From the NCBI GenBank assembly GCA_036768485.1, contig JAVLUZ010000154.1, positions 35,433,051-35,497,050 on the forward strand: a DNA stretch of 64,000 bases, in the 5' to 3' direction. Below are positions 44,978 through 55,290 of the stretch, in pieces. The translations under genes were made by a program, and so were the position numbers. Source of the DNA: Mermis nigrescens. Taxonomy: Eukaryota > Nematoda > Enoplea > Mermithida > Mermithidae. The first letter of the stretch is position 1. The number at the start of each line of letters is the position of its first letter. The notes under the pieces were generated by a model. The model made no database searches and was not told the DNA's origin. It was given only the letters and a program-made list of their open reading frames with translations.

Positions 44978-47900
44978 CTAGAGAGTGTAAAGTAACAAAA
45001 TATTACTTCAAAGGCAATATTCATTACGTTCTCACAAATATGGCACATTAGTTTGCTTTGATCGTAAAAGACCATGCCATTTTTCGCAAATTTTTCTACG
45101 AGTTTAAAGTGGAGGATTACTTCACACTTAATGCATATTACGTTCATTACGTTCATGTGTAAATATAGCATTATTTTACGTTGATAGCAAAAGGCCTTGC
45201 CATTTTTTGGCAAATATTTTTACTACTGTGAAGTAAACGATCAGTTTACACTTATTACACATTACCTTCACACAAAAATGATACAGTACGTTGATCGCCA
45301 CTTTTTTGACGAATTTTTCTACGAGTGCGAAGCGAAGAATTACTTTACGCTCATCATGTATCACTTTAACTAGTAAATATAACATTATTTTACGTTGATC
45401 GCAAGTGGCCTTGCTCTTTTTCAATGTTTTTTTCAGCAAGTGTAAAGTGATGGATTACTTTACATTTATTACATATTACGCTCACTCATCAATATTGCAT
45501 CATTTTACGGTGATCGCCAAGTGTCACGCAATTTTTCAAAAAAGCTTCACCAGTGTTTAGTAAATGATCCTTTCACAATTTATTCCACATCACGGGTTCA
45601 CTCATAAATTTTACATTATTTGACGTAGATCAATAAAATTTTTAGCTTTATGATAAATGTTTAGCACTCGGCTTCATCACCTTGCATCTTGACATATTTT
45701 TCAACAAGTGTAAAGTAGGCTGTCAATTTGAATTTTTCACGCAACACATACTGTGTTTACACTTAAACGTTACACTATTTTACACGCTGCTCTATACACA
45801 TAATTAAAAACTAGGCAATGTAATACATTTTCGATATCAGAATTGTACAGTAATTACCTATGCATATCCCGATTGAAAAAAAATTCTCAGGGGAGCGGGT
45901 GGCTTAATGATCTTCAATTTTTTGGCAAAAATACCAAAAAAATGCCTAAAAACAACTAAAAGATTCGATTTCTTTCCAAAAATCGGGCAGGGGAGGAAGA
46001 AACATTTTCTGGCTTTGGAAGCAATGAAGGGACGTCCAACTTTGGGTGGGGTATCCCACATTCCCCCTCTTACATGTATACGGGATGGAGGGACGTCCGA
46101 CTTTGGGTGGAGTACCCCACATCCCCCTCTTACATGTATGCACGCCCGTATCCAGGGGGCGGGGGAGGGCCTGCCCCCTCAGAAATGGGAAAAAATTTAT
46201 GTTTTTCGCAAGGGTCCCCCAAAGGGAAAAATTAAAAATTGGCGAAGTGCGTCTAAAACACCGCCGAAACAGGTTTTTAGCGTACTTTCGAGCAAATAAA
46301 CTCAAAATTTTCTGGAAGCGCCGAATTTATTGTTCATGTATAGTTTTGTCTTCTAAACCGCTAGGAATCGTTTAAATTTGAGTTAGACATAGAGAGCATG
46401 CCAATTTTTTTCCAGCGCTGTGCGCCGGTTTCATTGTTCAGCTATAGTTTTTGCCTTCTAGTTCATTCAAAACAGCTCAAATTTGAGGTTTGACATGGGA
46501 AACATGAAAATTTTCCGGCGCTTCGCGCCGTATTTATTGTTTATATATGTTTTTTGTCTTCTAGCCCGCTCAAAACCGCTTAAATTTGAACTTGACATGC
46601 AGAATATGTCAATTTTTCGGCCCTTGGCGCCGAATTATTCATTATCTGCATTGTTTTTCTCCGTAAAGCACAATGATTAAGTGCAAAGGCGAGAGATAGG
46701 ACATAATTCGTCGATTAAGTGATGAGAAATCAGCTTAAATGATAAATTTGCTGTACCGGGTGGCTAATAACCATTTGCTAGGGGGTCAGCGCTACTACTG
46801 TAAGGTTTGGGGAAAAACCGAATATATTGTTAGATTGAGAATTCAAAACGGAATTTATTTGTGACAAATTAATAATCAGTGTGCCTACCACCGGCTGAAC
46901 AAACAGCTTTCAAACGATTTGGGTACGAACACAATAAATCAACAAACAAATCAGGCCTGTTTTCGAGACTTATCAAAACGTTTTCAATATTTTTGTGCAA
47001 AGTTTCATAGCGAATATCGACCAGGTCCTATTTCTGCAAGCATTTGGGCCTCAACTTCATCTTTGAGAATGGCCCCAATGTTTTCAGCGACGTTCAAATC
47101 GGGCGAATTTCCGGGCCAAACATCGTTACCCCAAAATTCAACGTTTGCTTGTTTCAAGAGCTGTTGCGTTGCATTAGCTCGCATGCACGGGGCCTTGTCG
47201 TGAACAAAAACAGCCTCGCCAACAACCAAAACGTTTTCTGGGTCATTTAAAAACGGTATTACACGATCAGTCGAAATTGATTCCCGAAAATAGGCACCAT
47301 CCCACGTCTCGCCTTTCTCTTTTATCACCCACATGAGTTTGCATGCCGTAAACATGACAAAAATTCCAATGCAAGTCGGATGGCGAACCATTTGGCGATA
47401 ATGATCATTGTCCTCAATGTCTGAAAGGCTTTTTGCCCAAATTCGATCATTTTGAAAGTTTGGCTTTCGAATTGCATAAACAAAAAATTCATCCGACGGC
47501 GCCAAGTGCAAAAAGTCCGTTTCATCCCAATCTGACAGCCAATCACAAAGCCACAAACAATCAGCAACGTGAGTGTCTGTTTTCAATGGTTTAGAAATAA
47601 CGTGAAACGGCTTTAGGCCCTGCTGATGACGATAACTGCGAATTGTGTCTTTGCAAACAATTTTGTCTCGCTTTTGAAAAATTTCAGCAGCCATTTTTCG
47701 GTTGCTTTTTCGTTGTTTATGATTTCCAGATTCGATGATGTTTTTGCTCTCTTGTGACAATTTTAAAGGAGCACCGGGTCCAAATTCCGTAAAACAGTCA
47801 TTAGCAGACTTGTTCCAAATGTCTGTAACCCAGCGAACACTGCGATTCAATTTTTGAGCAATCCAATACCGGTTGATGAATGTTGCGCCAGAATCTCGTG

Positions 47901-50900
47901 CCTCGCGAAATGCAACACATTTAATTCGATCGATAATTCTCTGCTGTTCGCTGTCGTACTGACCCGCCATGTATATGAATCAATTCTAATTTGAATAAGC
48001 TTTAAAATGACCTATAACACGAAACACAAGTATAAGTACAAGTATGGTTTACCCCCCTAGCAAAAGGTTATTAGCCACCCGGTATATCAAAATGAAATAG
48101 AGTGAAAAATTTTTGAATTTTTTTGAAAATTTTCTTTACCATCGTTTAGAGCTCGCCGAGATACGCTCAAAACTGCCTTTCTTTTTGCCTATCTCCTAAT
48201 GATTTTCGAGATATCTGGCCTCAAAAATGTTCGCCCCCCAAATAAAATCCTGGATACGGGCCTGCATTGACAAACGTGTACCAGTGAAGGTCTAGCGGAT
48301 CCCCACCAAAAATCAGTGGCCACCTATCCTTCAAAGTTGGAAAATTTTGCCCTCACCCGATTTTCGGTGAAAACTTGCGTTTTTGGGCATTTCAAGTGCT
48401 GTTTTTCACCTTTTTTCGACCGAAAATTTGAGGTAACTTATCCCACCCATGACCCCTAATAAAATGGCCGATGGGATCCCATCCACAATTTTAAGCAGTT
48501 AAATGTTTGGGGATAAGAGATACCCCATCCAAACGACGTCGTCCACCGTTGATTTTCACCCTCACATCTTTGGTGTAAATTTGCATTCTTATGACGTGCT
48601 AAGCTGTTTTTCGACCATTTTTAGTCAAAAATTGAAGGTTATTCAGCCTCTCGCTGAAATTGGCCGACCAGCCCTTTCATTGCGCTGTTACACTTGTAAA
48701 TTGTTAACTAAAGTTGTAAAGCGCGAATGGGAATAAAGTTATGAGGTATAATTGCACTAAATACGACAACAGTACAACCCCAGAAATATGGAAATAAAAA
48801 CTATTAAAATTTTTTAAAATTGATAAATAAAGAATATTCCGAAATATTTGACCCGCCCTCCAAATTTTTACAAATAGAATTACTGCAGGATGCAGGAGAA
48901 GAATAACTGGACGAGCCACTGTAAACATTTGATTAAATAAAAAATTTTCACAGCTGACACTTTACACCGTACTTTCCTTGAACATAACACGTACATGACC
49001 GCATTTGCCTTGATAATTTTCACCTCTTATTCATAAAAAAATGAACTTACTAGAAGCCTCAATTACCTTTCATCTTTAAAGCATGAAAAAAGTAGAAAAG
49101 GGATGAAAACAAATGGTCGTCATGAGAATGTCATAATCTGAATTCTCTTTACACTATTTTTTCCAACTTTCTCCACACTGCCTTTGAATATTCTATATTC
49201 TGGACTTCATTAAAAAAATATTCAAAAAATGAGAAACAAAGGAAATATAAATCAATACGTTTTTCATCGGAAACACAAATATTAATATTTTAATATATAG
49301 ATTTTATGATATAAACTGATGTAAAGCAGAGAATTATGTGATTAGCTCAAATACCTGACAAGATTCTCATAAAACCTGCTAATACGACTATTTCAACTTG
49401 ATTCGTCACAAGATAATCGTCGACCTCGTCGTCGAACGCTTCCCGACTCTTATGCACATGCGAAATTACCTAATCAAGCAGTTGTGACGCAATTAGGTCA
49501 TACCAAATCGGGATTAAATTCGAATTAAGTCGTTAAAATGCCGAAAAGACAGACTAAACCACGATTAATTATTTACCGACTAAATTAATATAAATGAATG
49601 CTGTAGTGTTACTGGTAACGGCTCTATATATATCTACATTAGAATCTTTCGTCAAATCTTAAGCGATCGAGCTGTATTACGCTGGCATTAAGCCGCAGTA
49701 AAACCGAGTTAACAGAATAAAATTGAAAAAATGCACAGTGGACACGGATAATAGGCGCCCAAATTCATCAGGCTGAAACTAAAGTGTTGCACAATTAAGC
49801 TAGACTAAGTCAAGACTAGGTCAAATTCAAGCTGTTATCATGCACTTAAGCCGGCCTAAGCTAATACTAAGCCAAGATTGAGTCAAACTTAGGCCTGAAT
49901 AAGCCAAGAACGCCTAAATTTATTCAGACTTTAATTTAATGGTATTCAATTAAGCTGGACTAGGCTTGGATTAAGTCGAAACTATTGAAGAGTATATGTA
50001 ACGGCCTAAGTTAGTACTAAACTCGAGTCAAATTTCTAATACAATTAGCTAAAATCAAGGTCGTCTCAACATAAACACTGTGACAAAATACAGAAATAAA
50101 CTCAAACTATTCCCAAAAGTTTAAACATATTAATAAGCCGGAATATAAGGAAAATATAGAATTAATTATTAAATAACCGATGAGCCGGAATTAAGCGAGG
50201 ATTGAGAAATATTTAAAGCAAGCGTCGTTAATCCGGCCGTATATACATAGTGCTCAAGAAAGCCTCTGCTACAGTAATTCGTTCAATTTTTTACATTTAT
50301 CTGTTCAGTATTACCGAAGCATGGTAAAAAGCTGGAAAAATACTAAACACGACACAGGATTTTAAAAACAATATGGCCGATAATTCGAGATTAATTAAAT
50401 AAACAAGTCTAGATCAGAAAAATAATGAAACGCCCGCTGAACAAACAAAATATTTAGCGGAAAGAAAATAAAAACAATTGTAAATGTAAGATAAAAAATA
50501 AAAGAACAATAAACAAAAAGTTAAAAAAGTAAAAATAAAAATAAAGCAAAAATACCGTAATATGTACATACAGATGATCGGACAATATCTCAAAAAAGTG
50601 TTGTGACACTAATTGAATAACTTATGGAAATAATACATTAAAAAGTTCCAATTTTGTAATAATTCGGATTTCGTAACTCCCATGTACATATTAGGGAGGG
50701 AAGGGGCTACTGTAAAATCGAAGTCGGTCGTCCCGATTCACAAATGCTTACAATTTTTCATCCCCGATTCGTGGACAAAAAGCCTGCATTTCTGTACCAA
50801 TTTTGCGAGTTTTTTGCCACTTTTGGCCAAAAAAAGATCGTTTCCTTGGGCCATTATATTTACTGCACTCTTACAATCCAAAAGGCCCACTGACGTACCC

Positions 50901-53883
50901 CAATTTTCCATGCATGCGCAGGCACGTATCTATGGGGAGGGGGGAATGTGGGGGGTTCGGACCCCCAGATTCAGAAAAATCGGAAAATAGGACTTTTTAA
51001 ACGTTATTTTGTGCTATTTTTGGCCTTTTTGGGCTTAGCCCCCAAAATTGGTGCTGCCCCCACCCGGAAATAGGACGAACAACTACGTGCCTGTGCATGC
51101 GCATCGTTTACGAGTACAAAACAGCACTTTAGAAAATAAGTATGCGTTACGCCCCTTGACCCCGAAATTCCCATACTGTGCTCGTATTGTCCAGCTAGAA
51201 TCTACATGGCAGTGACCAAATTCTGGGGGTCTGGGTGGTGTAAAACAATAAAAAATTCCGAAAAACATGCCGAAAATTCAATTATGAAGTCTTTTAAATT
51301 TTTGGGGGTCTACCAAATTCTCGGGGACGACGCTACCCCCCCCCCCCCCCAACACCCGACGTGCGTTCTATACAAACCCATATGTGATTGGCAGCTATTC
51401 GTACAATGTGGTTGAAATTGAAAAGGGGAGTGATTTAGTATAGAAGGATGATTTACGAAGGTGAAATTGTGGCAAAAAAGTAGTAAATTTCGACAAAATA
51501 TCAAAACCGTCGCGATTCCGATTCTAGCGATTTATTTGAGTTGATAAATACGGAGATGAATAATATGAACGCCTCAATTTCTACCATAAACCTTTAAATC
51601 GGTAAAATAAATTCAAGCAACGTATTTTAAAATTGTATCAATAAATAACAAATAGCCGTAGAACATTTAAAAACTGAATAAAAATACATCAATACAAAAT
51701 GCAAAAATACATAAGAATAACTTTAAAGAGTACTGTAAACCAGACAAGCATTACACAGCATGGGAATTCTAAAGGAAGCGCTAGTTAAATTTTTAAAGCG
51801 CCTTTCTTGGGGCTCAAAAATTTGGGATACATGTCAAAAACAACGTTTTTCAACGTTTCTGACGTTACTTCATCTTTACAGAGCATGAAAACATGATTAC
51901 AATAGAAAAAAATCAAGACAATTCGAATAAATTGAAAAAAATATAGCCAAAAATAAGTGTGCGGCGCGAAGCGCCGAAACTTCACACTTATGAGCAAACG
52001 GATGGCGAAAAAAGCTTAACACATTTTCTACGAATTTTTCGGAAACTTTCGGCAAATCACAAATTATGTAGGGAAAAGGGGGAAAAAATTTCCGGGGAGG
52101 GGTGAAACCATAGGCGGTCGGCACCAAAATATTTTAGGGGGTGCAAGATTTTTCAAAGGGCAAAAAATGGCCTTTAAAATGGTGGTTTGGCGAAAAGACA
52201 CCATTTTTTTAAGTTTCTCATCGAGCACTATCCATTGGCATCAGAAAAAAATTGCGAAAAGAACAAAAAAATTTCAAATATCGAATTCTGGGGTTATTTT
52301 GGTTTCCAGGGGTGGGGGTATTTCGGTTTCTGGGGGGATGCATACCCCCAAACCACCCACGCCAAGGTATGGGTGGAACCCTCCCATCTTCCCCCATATC
52401 ATGTATGTTGTAAACTATTCTTCACGGGTATAACGTCAACATTATGAGTTTTCTTATACCTTGTACGGAATATTGCCATCTCTGGCATAGGTAAGACCCT
52501 TGGCTTCCGATTTATTACTCACAACGCAAACGATGGAATAACACGAATTTTTACTAGCATCGAGCGTGTGATCGAGCAACGACTTAAAATTAGTGCCTGT
52601 AATAAAAAAATGAATGACATAAATAAAACAAAATTAAAAAAAGAAAAAACAATAAACAAAATAAAAAATAAATAAACAAACAAAATTGATAAAATAAGAC
52701 TAAATAACATACACGCTTACGTATACCAATAATATGTTATTAAAATTAATTAATAAATAATGTACACAATAAATAAATAATAAATAAATATTTAAATACA
52801 CGATAAATGAATGTATATGTTAACAAATTAATTATTAATAAACTAATAAATGAAAAGCAAAAATTTTGTCATTTTTTAACGTAAAGTTACTTGTTTCAAA
52901 ATTTTTGATTTTCTGATTGGAATTAATCAAATTCCGTAAGAAGCATAAATTTTTAATCAAAATAATTCAAATTCAAGCGTATTTTTCGCAGCGGTCACGA
53001 AACAGTTCCAGATATCAGAACGGCCACGCGAACTTTAGTGCAAATCGATTTGATTTTCAACGGATACGGAGGAAAAACGGTGTCTAATCCATCGATTACG
53101 ACAGGCTCGCAATCTAAAATAAAAATGGAAAAATCAAAAAATTAAAAAAAACAAATAAATTAAAAAAAACAAAAAAATAAATAAATTTACATAAACCACA
53201 TTTTTTATAAATATTAATAAATATAATAAATTACTGAACAAAAAACTAATAAAGAGTAAAATTAAAAGGACAATACAAAATTTTGTTCCTGCAACAAGCG
53301 AATTTAAACAATCGATATCACGGTGTAAACCAAGGCGTACAGTGAAAAATGCATCCTAAAATATATAGGAACAGAAGTTCCATTATTGCCCTTAGACTTC
53401 CTTAATAAAATAAATGAAAATTGATATTAATATAATTATAAATATTATTAATTTTTTCGAATTTTTATAATAATTTGAATTTAAATCAAATTTCAGATTT
53501 CACCATCGTGTACTGTATATATCAGAAGTGAGAAGACATAAGAAAGCTACAATGCACCAAGTACGTTTTAAAATATTTTTTTGTTAAATTTTTTGATAAA
53601 TTTCTCAATTATAAATATAAATTTTAATTAATTCAGAATCATTATCATTTTTTGTCAAGATCGAACGATAGTTCAGCAAAAACTATGAAAAAAATAAAAA
53701 CCTCCAATCAGATCGGTCACGTGACCGATCTCGGAACGCGATTTCGTGCGCATCGGCGAACATTCGGCGTACTGTAGCCGAATTTTCGCGCGACACTATC
53801 AAAACCATTCCGAGGCCGCAATTTAAAGTGCGAATCATTTCGCGCTGAGGCACGCAACCGGTTTTTGACAACCACTTGAAAAT
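44652..53883 (-). CDS. GART: GART, C-terminal part (AIRS end and GAR formyltransferase)
   Basis: Gene-level entry. Animal GART is a cytosolic trifunctional purine-synthesis enzyme (GAR synthetase, AIR synthetase, GAR transformylase). The window holds the last five exons on the minus strand: 53721-53883 (AIRS C-terminus), 53003-53113 (interdomain linker and first strand of the formyltransferase), 52460-52596, 49355-49469 and 44652-44977. The formyltransferase shows KVRVAVLISGT (glycine loop), VVLAGFMRILS, the active-site segment MLNIHPSLLPSFKG with its Asn and His, and STVHFVAPEVDSGAVVVQ carrying the catalytic Asp. Exons agree in phase at every junction, with one non-canonical donor after 53003. 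The N-terminal two thirds must lie beyond the satellite at higher coordinates or be missing. The last intron (4.4 kb) contains a mariner element in the same orientation. Confidence 0.93.
44978..45790 (-). repeat. Diverged tandem repeats copying the GART intron/exon junction
   Basis: Six or seven units of about 100-123 bp. Each contains a version of the acceptor side of the last GART exon (minus strand: CTCGTAG AAAAATTCGTCAAAAAAGTGGC in the unit near 45300-45330), followed by a GTGTAAAG/TTACTTTACACTTATTACAT block and a TTTACGTTGATCGCAA block. Units are seen near 45074, 45197, 45297, 45410, 45525 and 45680. The true junction (44955-44985) is the first member. Confidence 0.75.
45990..46150 (+). 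repeat. 64-bp tandem duplication
   Basis: GGGACGTCC(A/G)ACTTTGGGTGG.GTA.CCCACAT.CCCCCTCTTACATGTAT occurs twice, near 46029 and 46091. Embedded in a C-rich non-coding repeat. Confidence 0.85.
46290..46650 (+). repeat. ~105-bp tandem repeat with one GCGC hairpin per unit
   Basis: Three to four diverged units, each with a TTTTTC(C/G)GGCGC..CGCGCCG-type hairpin (46315, 46408, 46513 and 46618), then TATTGTT.A..TATAGTTTTTGTCTTCTA, then a TTTAAATTTGA..TTGACATG block. Confidence 0.75.
46756..46785 (+). repeat. Left terminal inverted repeat of the mariner element
   Basis: Starts CCGGGTGGCTAATAACCATT directly after TA. Confidence 0.93.
46869..47970 (-). pseudogene. Tc1/mariner transposase, one frameshift near the C-terminus
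   Basis: Cut-and-paste DNA transposase, starting at ATG 47970 (MAGQYDSEQQRIIDRIKC). Residues about 20-55 form a helix-turn-helix (FINRYWIAQKLNRSVRWVTD). The catalytic triad is visible: D in SDEFFVYAIRKPNFQNDRIW, D in FVHDKAPCM, and E in WPGNSPDLNVAEN. There are 37 residues between the second D and the E, hence DD37E. The main frame stops at 47005 after 321 codons. A second frame carries on at once with YETLHKNIENVLISL and ends CSAGGRHTDY at TAA (46869-46871), the expected C-terminus. One indel near 47008-47025 therefore breaks the gene, unless it is a sequencing error. Everything else is intact, so the insertion is young. Confidence 0.9.
48053..48082 (-). repeat. Right terminal inverted repeat of the mariner element
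   Basis: Reverse complement of the left end with one A/T difference, followed by TA. Confidence 0.93.
48083..49354. other. GART intron, right of the mariner element
   Basis: Contains an old C/T-rich repeat at 48250-48690, itself roughly dimeric, and AT-rich DNA with several TTTACAC words at 48955-49170. No exon. Confidence 0.5.
49355..49469 (-). CDS. GART: GART internal exon
   Basis: The acceptor is CTTGATTAG and the donor G|GTATTT. It encodes VISHVHKSREAFDDEVDDYL, then VEIVVLAGFMRILS, aligning with the family's VINHKLYKNR...EFSIDIVCLAGFMRILS. Phase 0 in, phase 1 out, matching both neighbours. Confidence 0.95.
49780..50050. repeat. Degenerate AAGCC/AAGTC-rich tract
   Basis: Many approximate copies of a 20-25 bp word like TTAAGCTGGACTAAGTCAAG or CCTAAGCTAATACTAAGCC, too decayed for a consensus. 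It lies in a GART intron. Confidence 0.4.
51206..51370 (+). repeat. Short relative of the MITE family
   Basis: Second copy of the subfamily at 20160-20325: CCAAATTCTGGGGGTCTGGG, GGTGTAAAACAATAAAAAATTCCGA, then a C-rich right end. Confidence 0.6.
51740..52107 (+). mobile_element. hAT-like MITE relative
   Basis: CACAGCATGGGAATTCTAAAGG, AAAGCGCCTTTCTTGGGGCTC, CGTTTCTGACG, GAGCATGAAAACATGATTAC and the hairpin GGCGCGAAGCGCCGAAAC (near 51963). Its right end runs directly into a MITE of the main family. Confidence 0.7.
52108..52372 (+). mobile_element. MITE, main family, inserted at the edge of another MITE
   Basis: CCATAGGCGGTCGGC ... GCCAAGGTATGG, with flanks GTGAAA and GTGGAA (6 bp, one mismatch). 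It ends about 90 bp from the GART exon at 52460. Confidence 0.82.
52460..52596 (-). CDS. GART: GART internal exon, formyltransferase strand/helix 1
   Basis: The acceptor is TTTATTACAG and the donor AAG|GTATAAG. It encodes TNFKSLLDHTLDASKNSCYS, IVCVVSNKSEAKGLTYARDG and NIPYK: the N-x-x-x-L(L/I)D helix after the glycine loop and the VVSNKxxAxGLxxA strand of GAR transformylase. Confidence 0.94.
53003..53113 (-). CDS. GART: GART internal exon, AIRS/GARTfase linker
   Basis: The acceptor is TTTTATTTTAG. It encodes CEPVVIDGLDTVFPPYPLKI, then KSICTKVRVAVLISGT. Alignment to the family (ISGTGSNLQALI) requires this exon to end ...GGAACTG, but the next bases are TTTCG, so a canonical GT donor is missing at the required position. 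Confidence 0.88.
53721..53883 (-). CDS. GART: GART internal exon, AIRS C-terminus
   Basis: The acceptor is TTGGCTTCAG and the donor C|GTGACC. It encodes IFKWLSKTGCVPQREMIRTL, NCGLGMVLIVSRENSATVRR and FADAHEIAFRDRS, matching the AIR synthetase end (VFxWLQxxGxVxxxEMxRTFNCGVGMVLVV). A hAT-like MITE remnant starts about 60 bp upstream in the previous intron. Confidence 0.93.
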
Positions 53884-53944
53884 CTGAAGCCAACGATAAA
53901 CAAGCGAATTTTCGGGTATAAAGTCACAGGGGGTGGGATTCCCC

Positions 53945-54320
53945 ACATTCATGTACAGCATGGAAATTCCGGGAGGGGGTCAGGCCCAAAACATTTAAAA
54001 AATACCTTTTTTTGGGCTAAATCAATGTAAGGAACACGTCAAAAAACACTATTTTTTTGACGTTTGAGACAATGCACGAACTTTCTAAAACATAAAAACG
54101 TAAAAAAGTTACAAAAAATTAAGAAAATTGAACGAAATATAGTGAAAAGATGTGTATATGGCGCAAAATGTGAGATTTTTGAGCCAAAAATGAACTAAGA
54201 ACGCTTGAAAGGGCACACTTTTTGCAACTTTTTACAAAAATCGACAATTCTGGGGGTCGCAGCCATTTTGCGGGGGGAAGGGGGTTGCCATTCTAGGAGG
54301 TCAAACCTCCCCCAAGAACA
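53945..54320 (+). mobile_element. Diverged hAT-like MITE
   Basis: CATGTACAGCATGGAAATTCCGGG, the TTTTTGACGTTTGAGACAATGC block, GTGTATATGGCGCAAAATG (decayed hairpin), and a G-rich right part with ACACGTCTGG. No clear duplication. Confidence 0.6.
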
Positions 54321-54349
54321 CGTCTGGTCCTCCACCAAAAGTTGATCGT

Positions 54350-54540
54350 CCCTCCATCACCGCCTACGACAGAAAATTTTTGACCCCGCCCCTCGTATCG
54401 TAGGAGAGAAATTTAATTTTTTGACCGTTTTAGACGTTTTTAGCGAAAAATTGGATGTCTGTTCCCCGCCAACCCATCCCTAAAAATTGCCCGGGACCCC
54501 CTAACCAAAATTTCAAGCCGTTACATTTATATATGAATGG
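54350..54540 (+). repeat. Dispersed repeat ending in CAAGCCGTTACAT
   Basis: Relative of 4390-4540, sharing GACCGTTTTAGACGTTTTTAGC-like and AAATTTCAAGCCGTTACAT words. Confidence 0.5.
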
Positions 54541-54829
54541 TATAAATTGGAAAAAATGACCGTGAAATTACTTGTTTTCGGTATAAATTCGAAAATTTGC
54601 GCCGATTTCCGACTAAAAAGCTAAAAGTTGAGTAAAAAATTAGCCGACTACTGGTCTTCCCGGGGGAACAGTTGAATTCAAGAATCTGACAAAAATTTCA
54701 CAGAGGAAGCAACATTTTTGAACAGACCAACTTCGGGCCGGGCGGAGGAGGAAGTCAAATTCACTACGATGGATGAATGGATAATCATGAGTACAAGGAA
54801 CAGGAGCATAAAAAATCAAGCATGGTAGG

Positions 54830-55290
54830 ATGTGATAGATACCCTGTGCTACAGGATAGTCAATGCTATAAGATAGGACGTGATAAAAGACACCCATGCT
54901 ACAAGATGGGTAATGCTATAAGATAGGACGTGATACAAGATACCCCGTGCTACAAGATAGGCAATGCTATAAGATAGGACGTGATTTAAGATATCCTGTG
55001 CTACAAGATAGGCAATGCTATAAGATAGGATGGGATATAAGATACCCTGTGCTACAAGATAGGCAATGCTATAAGATGAGTGTGATATAAGATAACACGT
55101 GCTACAAGATAGGCAATGCTATAAGATAGGACGCAGTATAAGATACCTCGTGCTATAAGATAAGCAAAGCTTTAAAATAGGACATGATATAAGATACCAT
55201 GTGCTACAAGATAGGCAATGCTATAAGATTGGACGTGATATAAGATACCCTGTGCTACAGGATAGGCAATACTATAAGATAGGACATGAT
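54830..55290. repeat. ~50-bp minisatellite
   Basis: About nine tandem copies of GTGCTACAAGATAGGCAATG / CTATAAGATAGGACGTGATA / TAAGATACCCT with point differences. Flanked right by A-rich DNA with repeated ATCAAAAA and AACATCAAAAATATG words (55290-55450). Confidence 0.92.

Larger units (their letters stand above)
46756..48082 (-). mobile_element. Complete Tc1/mariner element, DD37E type
   Basis: 1327 bp, bounded by TA dinucleotides (46754-46755 and 48083-48084). Inverted termini of about 30 bp (46756-46785 and 48053-48082; start CCGGGTGGCTAATAACC) differ at a single base. One transposase frame lies on the minus strand. TA targeting, short inverted termini and a D,D,E transposase together establish the superfamily. 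It sits in the last GART intron in the same transcriptional sense. Confidence 0.94.

Noticed and set aside
44779..45439. Lys-rich repeated frames upstream of the GART last exon
   Set aside because: They come from the tandem copies of the intron/exon junction read through the intron.
45907..46375. Plus-strand frames of 109-130 residues near 46 kb
   Set aside because: Overlap a 64-bp tandem duplication and C-rich repeats, with no splice sites or recognisable protein.
18979..52372. Recurring frames with WRKNTIFQRFSSSTIHWHQK-like peptides
   Set aside because: They are translations of the MITE interior in whichever frame is open; the elements are 230-280 bp with no start, length or codon signal for a protein.
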